From Paracentrotus lividus (Eukaryota > Echinodermata > Echinoidea > Camarodonta > Echinidae): a stretch of DNA of 64,000 nt. Of the stretch, positions 46,908 to 58,977 are shown piece by piece; positions within the stretch are counted from its first letter, which is position 1; each line of letters begins with the position of its first letter. A model generated the notes under the pieces. It had not been told where the DNA came from and did not search any database. It worked only from the letters and a program-made list of their open reading frames with translations. The stretch lies in NCBI GenBank assembly GCA_940671915.1, contig CALNVZ010000641.1:36757425-36821424 (forward strand), in the 5' to 3' direction. The position numbers were made by a program, and so were the translations under genes.

Positions 46908-47373
46908 TGTAAACTGTAGAGGAAAGCTTAAGGGCCTAGTACCCATAAAATATTTTAGTATTAAAAAGCAGAAGTATCGACATCGGAAGATGCCGACACA
47001 CTTGAATCCAATTAGCTTACAGAATAAGCTCTGCTTTTGATAAATATTTTAAAACTTTTTGAATAGAGTAGGACTATAACAGGCAAAATCTATTGAAATT
47101 GGAAGTAGGAATAGACATGCTTTAGCACAAATAGACCCACATTACAGTGAGGTGTATGATTATGTAATTATTATAGTTACAAGTTGAAGGACTGTGGAGG
47201 TTTTAGTTCTCATAAATTTTAAGTTTTTCATGTACAACTATTTGTTTTATGTTGTAATAATATTATAATCGGAAGTAGATGTAGAATACTTTGGTGCAAG
47301 TACAGCGAGGTGTATTATCTGATCATTTTCATTTGCAAGCTTTAAGAATACAAATCAATGAGATGATGCTTTA

Positions 47374-47624
47374 TACGGCGGTCACAACTCGCCGTACCTT
47401 CGACGTGCAACTCCCTACGATGGATTTCGTAGAAAAATCGTGCAGCACAGGTACCTCACAGGCACGTTGCATGTACGACGTGCAGGAAGTTTTTCCAATA
47501 CCCTTACCACAGAAACGCAGGAATCGCAGAAGTTGACCCAGGACCTGTGCATGCATTGTGCAATCAACGCAGGCTACGTTGATTGCACGTGCCCCGTAGC
47601 CTACGACGAGTTGTGACCGCCGTA
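47374..47624. mobile_element. PIF/Harbinger-like MITE
   Basis: Ends TACGGCGGTCACAACTCG and its complement are flanked by TTA (47371-47373, 47625-47627). 251 bp. The interior is rich in ACGTGCA words. A diverged partial copy in the opposite orientation lies at 52265-52465. Confidence 0.85.
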
Positions 47625-47902
47625 TTAGTTTTTACTAATGTAATGGTTTTTATGTGTAAGTATATGTTTTAGTATTAAAAATTAGATGTATAGTAGTCGG
47701 AAGTAGATGTAGACAACTAGACATACTTTGATATGATAGTCATATAAGTGATATTTTTATTTGCAAGCTGTAAGATTATGGATCGTGACTATCATGTTCT
47801 AGTTCTCATAAATGTTTATAGTTATTTTTTTTTAAAGTTTTCTTTATGTTGTGATTGTTTTGTATTGTAATCGGAAATAGAGATAGGCATATTTTAGTGT
47901 AT

Positions 47903-48671
47903 GGGCAGTTCCAAGGTAACGGAGTGACATTCAGAAGCAACATTTCAGCATTCAAACAAGTTTATCATCCATACTTAAATCTTTATGTACAAAGAAATGG
48001 TTCATGACAAAAGCTGATGGTACCCTCTTTTCAAAATGATAATTTTTTTTTAAAGTGATCCTCTTAATTAATGAGATATGAATATTCATAATCATGGTTA
48101 CGGAGTGACGCAAAATGGACATGCATATTTGAGCAGAAAACATTTTGCTTAAACTCGGTGTACTTTAAATGGCTATCACAATTTTGAGTTATTGATTGGA
48201 TTCTATGTTATTCTAGGTATAATATGCCACCTTGCATAAAAAAAAAATTGGTTTAATTTTTTGTTAATTAAGACTTAAAACTTGAACCCTTGTCCGGTTA
48301 CGGAGTGACGGTTACGGAGTGACATCTGGTTTCCCGGTCTTTTTCGTGAGGAGAGATGCATTATAAAGAAATATTAATACCAAAGTTTGTTGCAGTAGAC
48401 CATGACAATTACATTAAGCCAAAAAAAAATTGGCAAAAAGTGACGAGATATAAGAATTAGAGGCATTTAAAGCCCCATAGTCCCATAATGCAAATTTGGG
48501 TTTGATCAATTATTCAGCGCAAGAATACTGTAATGCAATTTTTTAAACTTAAATGATTGGTTGTATTGTAAAGAAGCCTTTGTGGTAATTTCAGATCCTA
48601 ATTTGCATTTTTAAAGGCACAGCGGCACATTAGAATTTCAGCTTCATGTCCTGTTTTGCTTGAAACTGCCC
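47903..48671. mobile_element. TIR element with GTTACGGAGTGAC words, 4-bp duplication
   Basis: Ends GGGCAGTTCCAAG and, on the complement, GGGCAGTTTCAAG are flanked by GTAT (47899-47902, 48672-48675). GTTACGGAGTGAC occurs at about 47916 (variant), 48098, 48296 and 48310. 769 bp, non-coding. Superfamily not assigned. Confidence 0.78.
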
Positions 48672-48969
48672 GTATTACTTTGATAAATTACTTTGATATG
48701 TATAATAATGTGATTATCTCATTTACAAGCTCTGAGATTAGGAATATGAAACGATGAGGGTTTTTAATTCTCATAAATGCTAAAGTTTTTATGTATGAGT
48801 ATGTTGTAATCATATAAATTGCAAGTAGATATAGACACACTTTAGTGCAAGTTCATTACATTGATCCATAAAACTATTATTTCTTTTGCAAGCTGTAACA
48901 TAATGAATCGCATTTGTTAATGTTGTAGTTCTAAACAATTTTTTGTTTTTTTTTATGTTTGAGTATTAA

Positions 48970-49580
48970 AGGAGGACTCCGGGCTGAAATTAAAAAGTTT
49001 TGTAAAGTAAAGTAAAATCTAACAAGCACAACTCAAAAAATTTCATCAAAATCGGATGGAAAATAACAAAGTTAAGCATTTTTTTAAGTATTGATTTTTT
49101 TTCTTAAAACAGTTCTTGGCATTGTCTTGTTGTCTCATTTGAATATTTAAATATTCAAATGAGCAAAATGATGATGTCACAGTCCCCCTATTTCTTGTGT
49201 ATTGTATTATATGAAATCCTATTTTTCTCATTTTTTCATATATTGCGTATACAGAAAATCTATCCCATATACTGAAATCGGTAAAAGCACTAGTGACCTT
49301 GAACATTCCAGAAGGATTAATCCCTGTTTTTATGTCCTTGGGGGAGAAAATCTTGATAATTGGTATTTCAGACAATAAAATACAAAGAAAGTAGGGGGAC
49401 TGAGACATCATCAGTTTGCCAATTTGAAGATGGCAAAAACTGTTTCCTAAAGAAATTCAAAACCTAAGCAAATTCATAACTTTGCTATTTGTGATCCGAT
49501 TTTGATGAAATTTTTTCAGTGTTGTGCTTTTTAGATTTTACTTTATATAATAATGCAAATCTCCAGCCCGGAGGAGTCCT
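48970..49580. mobile_element. TTAA-flanked foldback MITE
   Basis: Ends AGGAGGACTCCGGGCTG and CAGCCCGGAGGAGTCCT are flanked by TTAA (48966-48969, 49581-49584). Arms pair over roughly 110 bp outside and again around GGGGGACTGAGACATCATCA. A perfect inner palindrome, TTTGAATATTTAAATATTCAAA, lies at 49138-49159. Non-coding; the 121-codon minus-strand ORF is spurious. Confidence 0.82.
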
Positions 49581-50079
49581 TTAAAGGCATAATAATTGTA
49601 ATAAGAAGATGTAGACACACTTCAGCAAAGTGTTGTAATTAGTAGAGGGTATAATTTTTTAAAACTATTATTCTCCATATTTTAGGCAATAAAAGTTGTG
49701 TGTATCAAACAAAAGTGTCACATTGTTGTTGCTTTTTTGTTGTGTGTTTAACGCCTAGTTCTTGTTTAAATATTTGCCAGAGAAAGACAATCTAATGATA
49801 AACTGCAATATGGATTCAATTCAAACAAACAAAAATATAAATAGCTTATTTAGTTTTGATGTTGTACTTGGTGACATTTGGCGAGCATTAACAAAATTTA
49901 ATATTGTTGTGTGTGCAGCATGGATTTATGTCTGCCTATTTCATTTATGTTTGATATTTCAAGGTATTTCTTAGCAACAGAAATAATACAGCATCACATA
50001 TAAAATGTTTCAGAGTCAATATTTTGAAAATTAGCAAAGTGACTAATTATATTTAAAAAGATAATAAAAAAAAGGAAGA

Positions 50080-50530
50080 AGAAATGGAAAGAGAATAAGA
50101 TAGACAGAAACCAGTGAGAGAGAGATACAGACAGATGGGGAGGGAGAGCAATAGAGAGAGAGAGAAAAAAAAAGAGAGTGAGGGAGGGGTAATAATATAC
50201 TGTAAGCGCTTTGGTCTCAACAGGTAAAGCGCTTTATGAGAAACCGGTATTATTATTATTTTTTTTTTATTGTTATGGAGGGAGGGAAAGAGAGAGCAAT
50301 AGAGAGAGGGAAAGAGATGGGGGAGAGAGAAAAAGAGAGTGAGGGAGGGAGGGAGGGAGAGAGCAATGGAGAGTGAGAAAAAAAAATGAGAGTGAGGGAG
50401 GGAGGGAGGGAGAGAGAGAAATAGATGGGGAGAGAGAATGAGGGAGGGAGGGAGAGAGAGAGAGAGAGATGAGGAGAGATATAAAGAGAGGGAGGGAGGG
50501 AGGAAGAGAGACAGAGTGAGAGAATAGAGT
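50080..50530. repeat. GA-rich simple repeat
   Basis: GAGAGAGGGAGGGAGGG-type repeats, interrupted by a short unique stretch at about 50188-50275 that ends in a T run. The 168-codon Leu/Ser/Pro ORF on the minus strand is its shadow. Confidence 0.9.
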
Positions 50531-50657
50531 TGAAATTCTATATTGTTTGACTTAAACAAAAGAATTTCAAGTTGTATTAAAAATGTATTTGTTTAAAAAA
50601 ATGTATTTGTTCAAAAAATACAATGGATTGTTTAGTCATCATGATCGGTAAATATAA

Positions 50658-50738
50658 CAGTCCCCTCCCATTATAACGAGTTGCTTCAAGAAAACAAAAT
50701 GTTATTGTATTTGTGTTCGTTATAACGGGAATGGACTG
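50658..50738. mobile_element. Tiny TIR element, possibly pogo/Tigger-like
   Basis: CAGTCCCCTCCCATTATAAC at the left pairs with GTTATAACGGGAATGGACTG at the right, 81 bp in all. CAGT ends with an internal TTATAACG recall pogo/Tigger termini. No exact TA duplication is seen. Confidence 0.5.
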
Positions 50739-51084
50739 TAGTACAATGTATCGTATCATGTCTCCTTAATAATGTCAAAATCAAACACACATCGCAAAAA
50801 GAACAAGATATCAAATGACTGGAGAAGCAAATTCTTCCATAGGATTTCCTCCATATATCTTTCTCTAATCTGTTCTGCATCGACTTAACTTTGTTATATC
50901 CAATAATTGAAAAAAAAAAACAACTATATAATAGGCTTGATATCACTGAATTACTGGGTATCTCAAATTTTAGAAACTGTGAAATTTTCAGAAATGGAGT
51001 CTACGATCTTATGGATGTAATAGCATCATTCAATTTAAATGATTACGTAAAATTATACGACAACACCACAGCGGACTTCGGTCC

Positions 51085-52240
51085 TGCGAAGTTCGACAAG
51101 CTTGCTGATAAACGGATGAAATCCGTTAATAACTCTCCCTCCTAAAAAGGAGCGTTTGGATAAAATAGCTAGTCGCTATAACATTAAGCCCCAGTGGTGC
51201 CTGAAATATGGGGTAGGCTATTCTACCCAATAGGCCTAAGGCTCGTTTGATCAATGCAAAGAATCAGAAGTTACAACAACATGTTGTTAAGGGCCTCCTT
51301 TCATAAGACGAAATTCTTCAGGAGCTGCATTCTGCTTCAATTGAACAGAGGCAGGTGGATGTATCAGCGAATCAAAGGATTATCTCTTGACGCCTTTGCC
51401 TTAATTGTGCGGTCATGCTCCTATTAGGATAGCCGAACTGTCCTGAACCCCAGATATAGGGGTTTGCGTAGCCGCAACACGCAACTCGACCAGAGCATGT
51501 TTGGTTGCGACCTACAAGCGACCTTGAAGAAATTGGTAGAGATATAATAATGTTATAAGAAGCCGAAGCGTTCTGATCAGGGTTATGATACCCCCTGTTC
51601 TGATCTTTGTTATATAATCGTGAACGCGACTACAACTGGCAGAGACCACCTCAGTGATGGAACCACTCATCTCGAGCTCCATCCACGTCGACGCGCCCAC
51701 CCTCATCTCCACCCCATGCGACTTAGAATCGTCGCCAGCCTCCACCCAGTAGCGGACGCAACCTGATTTCATACAATGAAAGTATCGGGCCCATGCGTAA
51801 ACATAATAGAGCAGCTTTTGTCCCCAGACAATTGGGCCTGAGAAATGTATTCAATTCGGATATCTTGAATCCGCGCCTGTCTACCCTCCACTATCTACCA
51901 GACAAAAAAGTAGTGAGTTATCCCATATTTGTTGCAGGAAGACTCAGCCATTTAAAAGATGCTTGGTCTTAGATTACCTCAGATCCACGGATATTGAAAT
52001 CCTTTTTAGGATACAAGATAAATTTTATATCTAACCCTGTTCAATATCACCCACCTTTTTAATTTTCCTTTCTCGGAAGAGAAAGAAGATGCTATCGATA
52101 AAGAAATTGTCAATCTTATTTTAAAAAGCAGGCACTTAAAGAAGCGCTATAAAGTGATTGCTAATTTTTGTCCACAATTTTCACAGTGGGCAAAAAATCT
52201 GGTGAAATACGAACATTTCAAAATGGAACATTAAGTTTGT
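51085..52240 (+). pseudogene. Decayed DIRS-like retroelement (gag end and start of reverse transcriptase)
   Basis: No long ORF, but protein-like pieces in shifting frames read in DIRS order. A gag-like part has EIWGRLFYP (about 51206) and KLQQHVVKGLL (about 51270-51302). Next come LDAFALIVRSCS (about 51388-51424) and GLRSRNTQLDQSMFGCDL (about 51461-51514). An RT entry region follows: VAGRLSHLKDAWS (about 51931-51969), LGYKINFISNPVQYHPP (about 52006-52056) and, in another frame, FSEEEKDAIDKEIVNLILK (about 52070-52126). The AGRLKHF and GY-I-F-P-Q-PP pattern is typical of DIRS/Ngaro reverse transcriptases. Everything downstream of this (catalytic RT, RNase H, tyrosine recombinase) is missing. 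Confidence 0.6.
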
Positions 52241-52264
52241 CAATTAATGGCTAAAAGATGCTTA

Positions 52265-52465
52265 TTTTTCAGTTCCAAACCTGCGTTGCATGCACAATGC
52301 ACGTACTGATTCCTGTGTTTCTGTAGTAAGGATATGAGAAAAACTTCCTTGCACGTCGTACAGGCAACGTGCCTGCATGATTATACGCTGCACGAATTTT
52401 CTACGAAATCCATCGTAGGGAGTTGCACGTCGAAGGTATACGGCGAGTTGTGACCACCACATTTC
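52265..52465 (-). mobile_element. Partial PIF/Harbinger-like MITE related to 47374-47624
   Basis: Its complement matches 47374 onwards: CACAACTCGCCGTA, ACGTGCAACTCCCTACGATGG and CAGGCACGTTGC. Only one terminus is recognisable. Confidence 0.7.
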
Positions 52466-53875
52466 CTTTCATTCCGCTGGCGAAAGAAACTTATGGGCCC
52501 GTATTCTGCTACAGGGTTTAGAGTTGTACGGCAATTGACAATAGAATCGAACAATAGAAAAAAAAACTCCCAGCACGAAAAAACCTCCCAAACGTGTACA
52601 ACTTCCGTACAGCTGGAAGTTTCTAGTGCACTGAAACGCACAAGATAAAACCGGAAATCCATTGAAATAATGACGCAACAATGATTGTTTGTAGCCGCTT
52701 TATCCTTTGACTACCGAGTGTTGTGCATTGTCGCTTTTCATGCACTTTTAGATATCACGTCCTATTCATTAACAATTCAGTGGCCTGGGATGGGAACAAT
52801 TAACAGGCTTGGAAATTTTCAGCTGAAAAAGGACAATGGTTTTATTCCCTCTGAATAAATTATATACCTTAAAGGCACGTAATGATCCCTACGAATGGTA
52901 TCTCACTTTGAGGGGGACACATTCGGGGGTGTTTTTGAGGGTATTCGGCTGGTTTTTGAACATTTCAAAACGAGCCGAATCCCTCCCGAATTTTCGCTCG
53001 TTCTGGGAGGCGGGGAGAACAGAATACTCCCGAGTAGTGTATTCGGGTGGATTCGCAGCTGATTCGGTTCTGGTGTAACCCAGGCTTAATTGACTATAAT
53101 TATGATCCGGATCGTTACTCCCCCAATAATGATACGACTAGGCTTTTTTTATCGTTTGTTTGTTTGTTTGTTTTTATTTTATTTTTTTTTTTTTATTACA
53201 AAAAAAAATTGGGGGGGGGTGTTTTGTTTGTTCGTTTTGTTTTATTGTTTTTTTTTGTGTTTTTTGTTGTTGCGTTTTTGTGTTTTTCTGATCGAAAATT
53301 GCTCTGATCAGAAAAGTATTGCCATAATTTTAAGTGGTTGACCTACTGCTGCAGTTTACTTTTTTTTTCTAACAATGTAAAACATAAAAGATAGATATAA
53401 ATTTATATTAAATATATAATATAATAAATTATCTGTTCGTAGTTTTATTCTTTTGAATTAATCTCCTAAATAGCTCCAAGATTTTTTTTTCTTTCACAAA
53501 TGTGAAGTGTCCATATTTGGCCAGAAGCAATGAAACGTTGAATTTGATTCCGACATGCGAAAAAGTCTCACGTTAGGTGCATGCGCATCAATCTTTTTCT
53601 TATTACTATTTTTTTTTCTTTCTTTTCTTTTTTTCTTATTTGGGAGGGGCAAAAGTTGTAATAATGGGAGGGGGTAAAATATAAATTTTCCACTGTTTAA
53701 ATATTCAATTCTTTACAGAGCCATACACATAAACAATAAAACGTCAATGTTCGTTAACAATATCCACTCGGCCTCGAAATCCCTACATGTATCAAATAAT
53801 TATAAATAATATGGACCTTTGAAGAATGGTGGAATTTGTTTCCTTTCTTTTTGTGTGTATTTTTTGTACATGTTG
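52466..53875. other. Intergenic, nothing recognised except ATTCGG-rich block and T/G-rich simple sequence
   Basis: 52915-53070 repeats ATTCGG and CCGAAT words, perhaps another small TIR element; ends not found. 53150-53285 is T/G-rich simple sequence. No gene. Confidence 0.5.
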
Positions 53876-56449
53876 TAGGGGAGACCGGGGACAATTGTAA
53901 CAGTTTTTTCCAAATTTGATCTATCAACTTTATTAAAGCTAAATACTTGCTTAAAACTAAATAAAATGAAATATGCATATCTTAGCTTGACATATTAATA
54001 GGTTTGGGCTGAGTATAACAAGTTATTTTGAAGCCATTACCATTTCAAAACAAGAGGCCGAGTGTTACAATTGCCCCGTGTCCAGGGCAATTGTAACAGA
54101 CGTACGGGGCAATTGTAACACATGAAATTGTAACACATGAAATTGTAACATTTTGTTTTTCTTTATCAAAGCTATGCACTTGACAGATCCAAGATTTAAA
54201 CCACATAAGCTAATTATGATAAAACATGACAATGTTTGACTCATTTATATTATATTTTCCACTTGTTATATTCATGATATGGGGCAAAAGTTAAGATATT
54301 TTTAAAAAATTTTCCAAAGGTTGTTCGGGCTTCACCCTTTAACTGTAGAACAATAGAACCTTCATCAATTCATATTTTGGTTCTTTATCTACTTTGTACC
54401 TACCCAATATATCTTTAAACTGACAACTGTGGTATAAAACTTTATATTAGGCCTACGCCTTTTGACTTTAACACATTCTTTTCCAAATAAAATGATACAT
54501 TTCTGATAAGAAGTTAAAAAAAAAAAATGACAGCTTTTGTGTGTGTAAAATCAATCTTCAAAATGTACGCCACTTTTTTTCTGGCAAAATCAATATTTCT
54601 TTACCCTGTTAACAAAACGTATTGGACATATATTTTCAGGTATCATATTGAAAATATATTTTAATCTTTTATGGGGGCTCCCATCTCTCCCTCTCTCTCT
54701 CTCTCTCTCTCCTCTTCTTTTCTTTCTTTCTGTCTTTCTTTTTTCTTCTTTCACTCCATCTTTACCTTTTTACTTTCCTATCTGCCCTTCCCCTCTCCCT
54801 CTCTCCTCCTCCTCTCCATTTCCCTCCCTTCCTCTCTCTTCTTTCTCTCTTTTAATGTGTGTGTTTTTTTTTTCTAATAAGAAAAAGCAGATCAAGGGGG
54901 GGGGGGTCCGTAATCTCTTTCTCATTTTATAGGACCCTATAAAATAAGCCTTTTCGGAATTCATGGGCTATCCTGTCAGTGTTTCTTTTATGTTTTATAC
55001 CATGTACACTCGACAAATAAAATCAAATCAAATTATATGTTCACAGTTATCTAATATCTAATTCTCATGTTTGAGCTCATAGATAAGGTTACCTTTTGTA
55101 ATTGTAAACAAAGCACTATAATTGACTATACATTCAAACTTATGAAGTTCTGAAGTTCTCTAGTAAAGTGATATAAATTATTAAAACAACAAGAATTTAA
55201 AAAAAAAATGAGGCTCTGATTACAATGAAACAACGATAAACAAACTAAAGGCACTTTTTCGGACAAAATCAATATTTCTAATATTTCAAAACGTATTGGA
55301 CAGATATGTTCAAAGTTATTTAATTCTAATGTCTGAGCTTATAGATATGGTTACCTTTTGTTTTTTTAAAGCATTATAATTGACAATTCATTTAAAGTTA
55401 TGAAGTTCTGATGCTTGAGCTTATACATCGACGAGGCTACTCTTTGCTGTTTTTCTTTATTTACAAGTCTACTCCTATTTACAATTTTGGCATTAAAAGA
55501 ACCTAATGTTCACTCTCTTCATATTTGTTTACTTTTTCGTTTCTATTAAAGTGATATGAATTATTAAAAAACAAAATAAAAAACTTGAGGCTCTGATTAC
55601 AATGAAACAAATGATAAACAAACTAAAGACACCTTTTTTCGGACTAAATCAATATTTCTTTGCCTTTTCAACAAAACGTTTTGGACAGATATGTTCAAAG
55701 TAATTTAATTCTCATGTCTGAGCTTTTAAATAAGGCCATTTTTTTCCCTTGTGAATAAAATAAATGATTGACGGATACGTTCAACGTTATGCAATTCTCA
55801 TTTCTAAGCCCCCCCCCCACTTTCGTCAGGAAACGTGTACAAAAACGGACAAATCACCATACATTTGTGATCTTTAGCCTGTTCAGCACCCTACCCACCC
55901 CCACCCCCTTGCCGCTCACCCCCTCCACTTTCAAAAACGCTCCGTGGCCCCTGATTGGTTATATATTAGCTTGGTGTTGATGCAGCGGAAAGCTGCTTAA
56001 TACCGCGCGAGTTCCTACGGGAGTTACTTTAACAGAAACAGTCCTTCAGGGGCAATTGTAACAGCTTGTTACAATTGCCCCTGACAGAGGCGACCATATT
56101 TGGAGAGATTTTTTTTCTATCTTAGCTTAGGTATTCATCGTTGAAACGTTAGCAAAATATGGCCTAAGAACATAATTTCTAAATATATAAAAATGACAGC
56201 CGTAGCTCATCTACATATTTGTCCAGAAGAAAAACAATGGGTAATGTGAAATATTACTTTCCTGCTCAAAAAACGGTTTTTCTGCTGTAGAAAGTTCCAC
56301 GAACCGTTAAATCCGCTAACATTCATACAGCATGTGGAGTGATAAAATGCGCATGCTTTCTACAAATTTTAAGTTTATAGCGTGTTTCTGCTAGGAATGG
56401 GAGCCTCTGTTACAATTGCCCCGTGTTACAATTGTCCCGGTCTCCCCTA
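53876..56449. mobile_element. TAGGGGA-ended TIR element with GGGGCAATTGTAACA words
   Basis: Ends TAGGGGAGACCGGGGACA and, on the complement, TAGGGGAGACCGGGACA. GGGGCAATTGTAACA lies at about 54086 and 54106, and as complement at about 54063, 56066, 56409 and 56425; an inner palindrome at 56049-56082 joins two opposed copies. The 2.57-kb body is non-coding. It holds a CT-rich microsatellite (54682-54852) and a diverged internal tandem (TATGTTCAAAGTTATTTAAT near 55036, 55305 and 55688). Its first 860 bp are homologous to 63137-64000. Confidence 0.8.
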
Positions 56450-56529
56450 TGTATGTATGCTCGCTATATTTGAAATGGAGCGGGAAATTCTTTTATTGTG
56501 ATGAAAAAGGTAATCCATGCTTAACGAGG

Positions 56530-56645
56530 TAGGGGAGACCGGGGACAAATGTAACACGGGGCAATTGTAACAGGGGCTCCCATTCCTAGCAGAAACACGC
56601 TATAAACTTAAAATTTGTAGAGGGCATGCGCATTTCAATCTGAAC
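56530..56645. mobile_element. Fragment of GGGGCAATTGTAACA-type element, inverted to its neighbour
   Basis: It begins TAGGGGAGACCGGGGACA and repeats, in opposite orientation, the last 120 bp of 53876-56449 (GGCTCCCATTCCTAGCAGAA and following), then diverges. Confidence 0.8.
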
Positions 56646-56905
56646 ACTGAAAATAGTGAAGTTGCATATAGTTACCCAGGCCAGGAATTAAGTTCATGTC
56701 ATGACTTAGACTAAAAGCAGGTAAGCTTACATGTAGCATAGACCCTACCTGGGATGAATATGAGAAATTATTTGATTTTTTAAAAATATTTATTTGAAGA
56801 TGATGGTTATCATTTCAGGGTATTTTATTTAGCTATTAATTATTGAAAGCAGGTTTTTTCATTTGGTCTTGCAAGTTAGAATCTTTCTATATGCCTATTG
56901 ATGCT
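56646..56905. other. Intergenic, nothing recognised
   Basis: AT-rich, no repeat or ORF of note. Confidence 0.4.
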
Positions 56906-57795
56906 GGGTTGCGATGACCCTAGGACACCGGGTCACGATGACCCTAGGACACCGGATCACGATGACCCTAGGACACCGGGTCGCGATGACCCTAGGACAC
57001 CGGATCGTGATGACCCTAGGACACCGGATCGCGATGACCCTAGGACACCGGATCGCGATGACACTAGGACACCGGATCACAATGACCCTAGGACACCGCG
57101 GTCCCGCAGCATGCCGAAACCGAGTTTGTGTAAAATATGCCCTACACTGACCTAACACTAACCCTAGGACACCGAGTTGCGATGACCCTAGGACACCGGG
57201 TCACGATGACCCTAGGACACCGGATTGCGATGACCTTAGGACACCGGGTCGCGATGACCCTAGGACGCCGATCACGATGATCCTAGGACACCGCGTAGCA
57301 ATGACCTAGGACACCGGATCACAATGACCCATAGGACACCGGGTCGGATGCCTAAGACCGAGTTGTAAAATATGCCCTACACTGACCCCTAACACTAACC
57401 CTAGGACACCGGGTTGCGAATAACCCTAGGACACCGGGTCACAATGACCCTAGGACACCGGGTCGCGATGCCTAAGACCGAGTTGTAAAATATGCCTTAC
57501 ACTGACCCTAACACTAACCCTAGGACACCGGGTTGCGATGACCTAGGACACCGGTCACGATGACCCTAGACACCGGATCGCGATGACCTAGGACACTGGA
57601 TCACGATGACCCTAGGACACCGGGTCGCGATGCCTAAGACCGAGTTGTAAAAATATGCCCTACACTGACCCTAACACTAACCTAGGACACCGGGTTGCGA
57701 TGACCCTAGGACACCAGGTCACGATGACCCTAGGCACACCGGATTGCGATGACCCTAGGACACCGGGGTTGCGATGACCCTAGGTCACCAGGTTT
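56906..57795. repeat. 24-bp minisatellite with higher-order spacer
   Basis: Tandem GATGACCCTAGGACACCGGG plus four bases (TCAC, TCGC or TTGC), about 30 units. A spacer containing AAGACCGAGTTGTAAAATAT then GCCCTACACTGACCCTAACA interrupts it near 57120, 57355, 57475 and 57645, giving a higher-order pattern. Indels between units suggest assembly noise. Since 24 is a multiple of three, three frames stay open and give fake Asp-Asp-Pro-Arg-Thr-Pro ORFs. Confidence 0.92.
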
Positions 57796-57862
57796 TGATA
57801 ACCTTGATCTGTTATATGCTGACCATAAAATTAATTTGGGAAAAAAATGTGTAACAAATTAT

Positions 57863-57902
<40 letters not shown>

Positions 57903-57932
57903 TTTTAAACCCCTCCAAAAAATTTTTTTTAT

Positions 57933-58897
57933 TTGAAAAAAAAAAAAACTGGAAAAAAACTGAAAAAAAAAATATTTAAAAAATTTATAAAAAATAGAAA
58001 AAAAAATTCTAAAGTCGTGCCCCTATCTGCTAGTGATACCCTGATCACAGATGAGCTGGAAAAAATGATATGCAAAACGGTAGGAAAAATCATACTACAG
58101 CGTCTACGAATAGATGGTAAACTAACCGATTGCCTAACAGGTGACAGAGTCGTCTATATTGAGAAACCGTCGCACTCTCTGCCTAGATATGTAACCTTCG
58201 GTCTTTTTAAGGGCCGTGCTTACCATCCTGGGCAATTTTCAACGAAGTCATCAGCAGTAACCTGTTCGAAATGTCTTGAAACCGGACATCACAGATCGCA
58301 ATGCACCAATGAGGTGTTGTGTAAACAATGCAAGAAAACCGGTCACATTGCTCGTGATTGCAAGGAGGAAGACTTCCCGCCCCTTCCAGAAGCGAACGAC
58401 GCCCCAAAACTCCAGCGCGAGAGGCCCCGGGACGATCACAAACCAGCACGCGATCAGCAGAGTGCCACGCCCCTCAAACAACCTCCACCCAGCATAGCAA
58501 CGGGACGCCGTTAACCACCACAGAGAAAGCGCAAACATCGATCGACGATTTCCTACGCAGTGCGAGGAATGTGTGTAGAGATCAACACAGTGACACAACC
58601 ACCATGCCAACGCAAGCCAACCTCGTTCAACCACGCCAACAAAGCGAAATGACAACAGAGAGATCACAAGTGAAAATCACTAATTACGTAAGCACGCAAT
58701 TGAAGGCCACAGTTAAAAGTGAGCAGGATAATTCACATGATGATTACTCTACTGCGGAGTCAGAAAATAGCTCGGAAGATGTAGCACATGAACAACACTC
58801 CGAGCTTTCTGCTGAATCACCAAAGTCAGTCAAAGACAAGAAAAGGAAACGCAAGGTCTCCAAAAAGCTATTAAAAAAAGAAATGAGATCCATGTAA
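57933..58897 (+). pseudogene. LINE ORF1 (zinc-knuckle nucleic-acid-binding protein), frameshifted, L1/Tx1-like
   Basis: It follows an A homopolymer (about 57868-57899) and starts in Lys-rich low-complexity sequence, so the true start is probably lost. From about 58015 it reads as an ORF1 protein. Two CCHC knuckles of the CX2CX4HX4C type are visible (CSKCLETGHHRSQC and CKQCKKTGHIARDC, about 58263-58361), then a Pro/Arg-rich linker. The frame shifts near 58490. The second frame continues with an acidic Ser/Glu stretch and ends in a basic KDKKRKRKVSKKLLKKE tail before the stop at 58895. ORF1 proteins of this type coat the LINE RNA. ORF2 begins about 80 bp downstream, across an AAC-rich spacer. 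Confidence 0.82.
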
Positions 58898-58977
58898 ATA
58901 ATGTTTTAGTAAAAAAAAAAAACAACAACAACAACAAAACAACAAAAACAAAACAAAGAAAAACAAAACACAAATCG

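Larger units (their letters stand above)
46416..49800 (+). repeat. 173-bp tandem array, interrupted by three TIR elements
   Basis: Landmark GGAAGTAGATGTAGACA (variants) at 46416, 47101, 47271, 47699, 47873, 48821 and about 49603. Raw spacings vary, but subtracting each inserted element plus one target copy gives 170, 174, 174, 175 and 167 for the successive units from 47101. Other unit landmarks are TTGCAAGCTGTAAGATTATG and TTCTCATAAATG. The 46416-47101 interval is disturbed and includes the AT microsatellite. Confidence 0.82.

Noticed and set aside
46810..47040. Ile-Tyr repeat ORF
   Set aside because: Translation of the AT microsatellite.
50053..50559. 168-codon minus-strand Leu/Ser/Pro ORF
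   Set aside because: Shadow of the GA-rich simple repeat.
56895..57158. Three parallel ORFs with 8-residue repeats
   Set aside because: A 24-bp minisatellite keeps all frames open; no start context or domain.
56906..57795. Telomere-like CCCTAA words
   Set aside because: They occur as part of a 24-bp unit and its spacer, not as a run of the telomeric hexamer.
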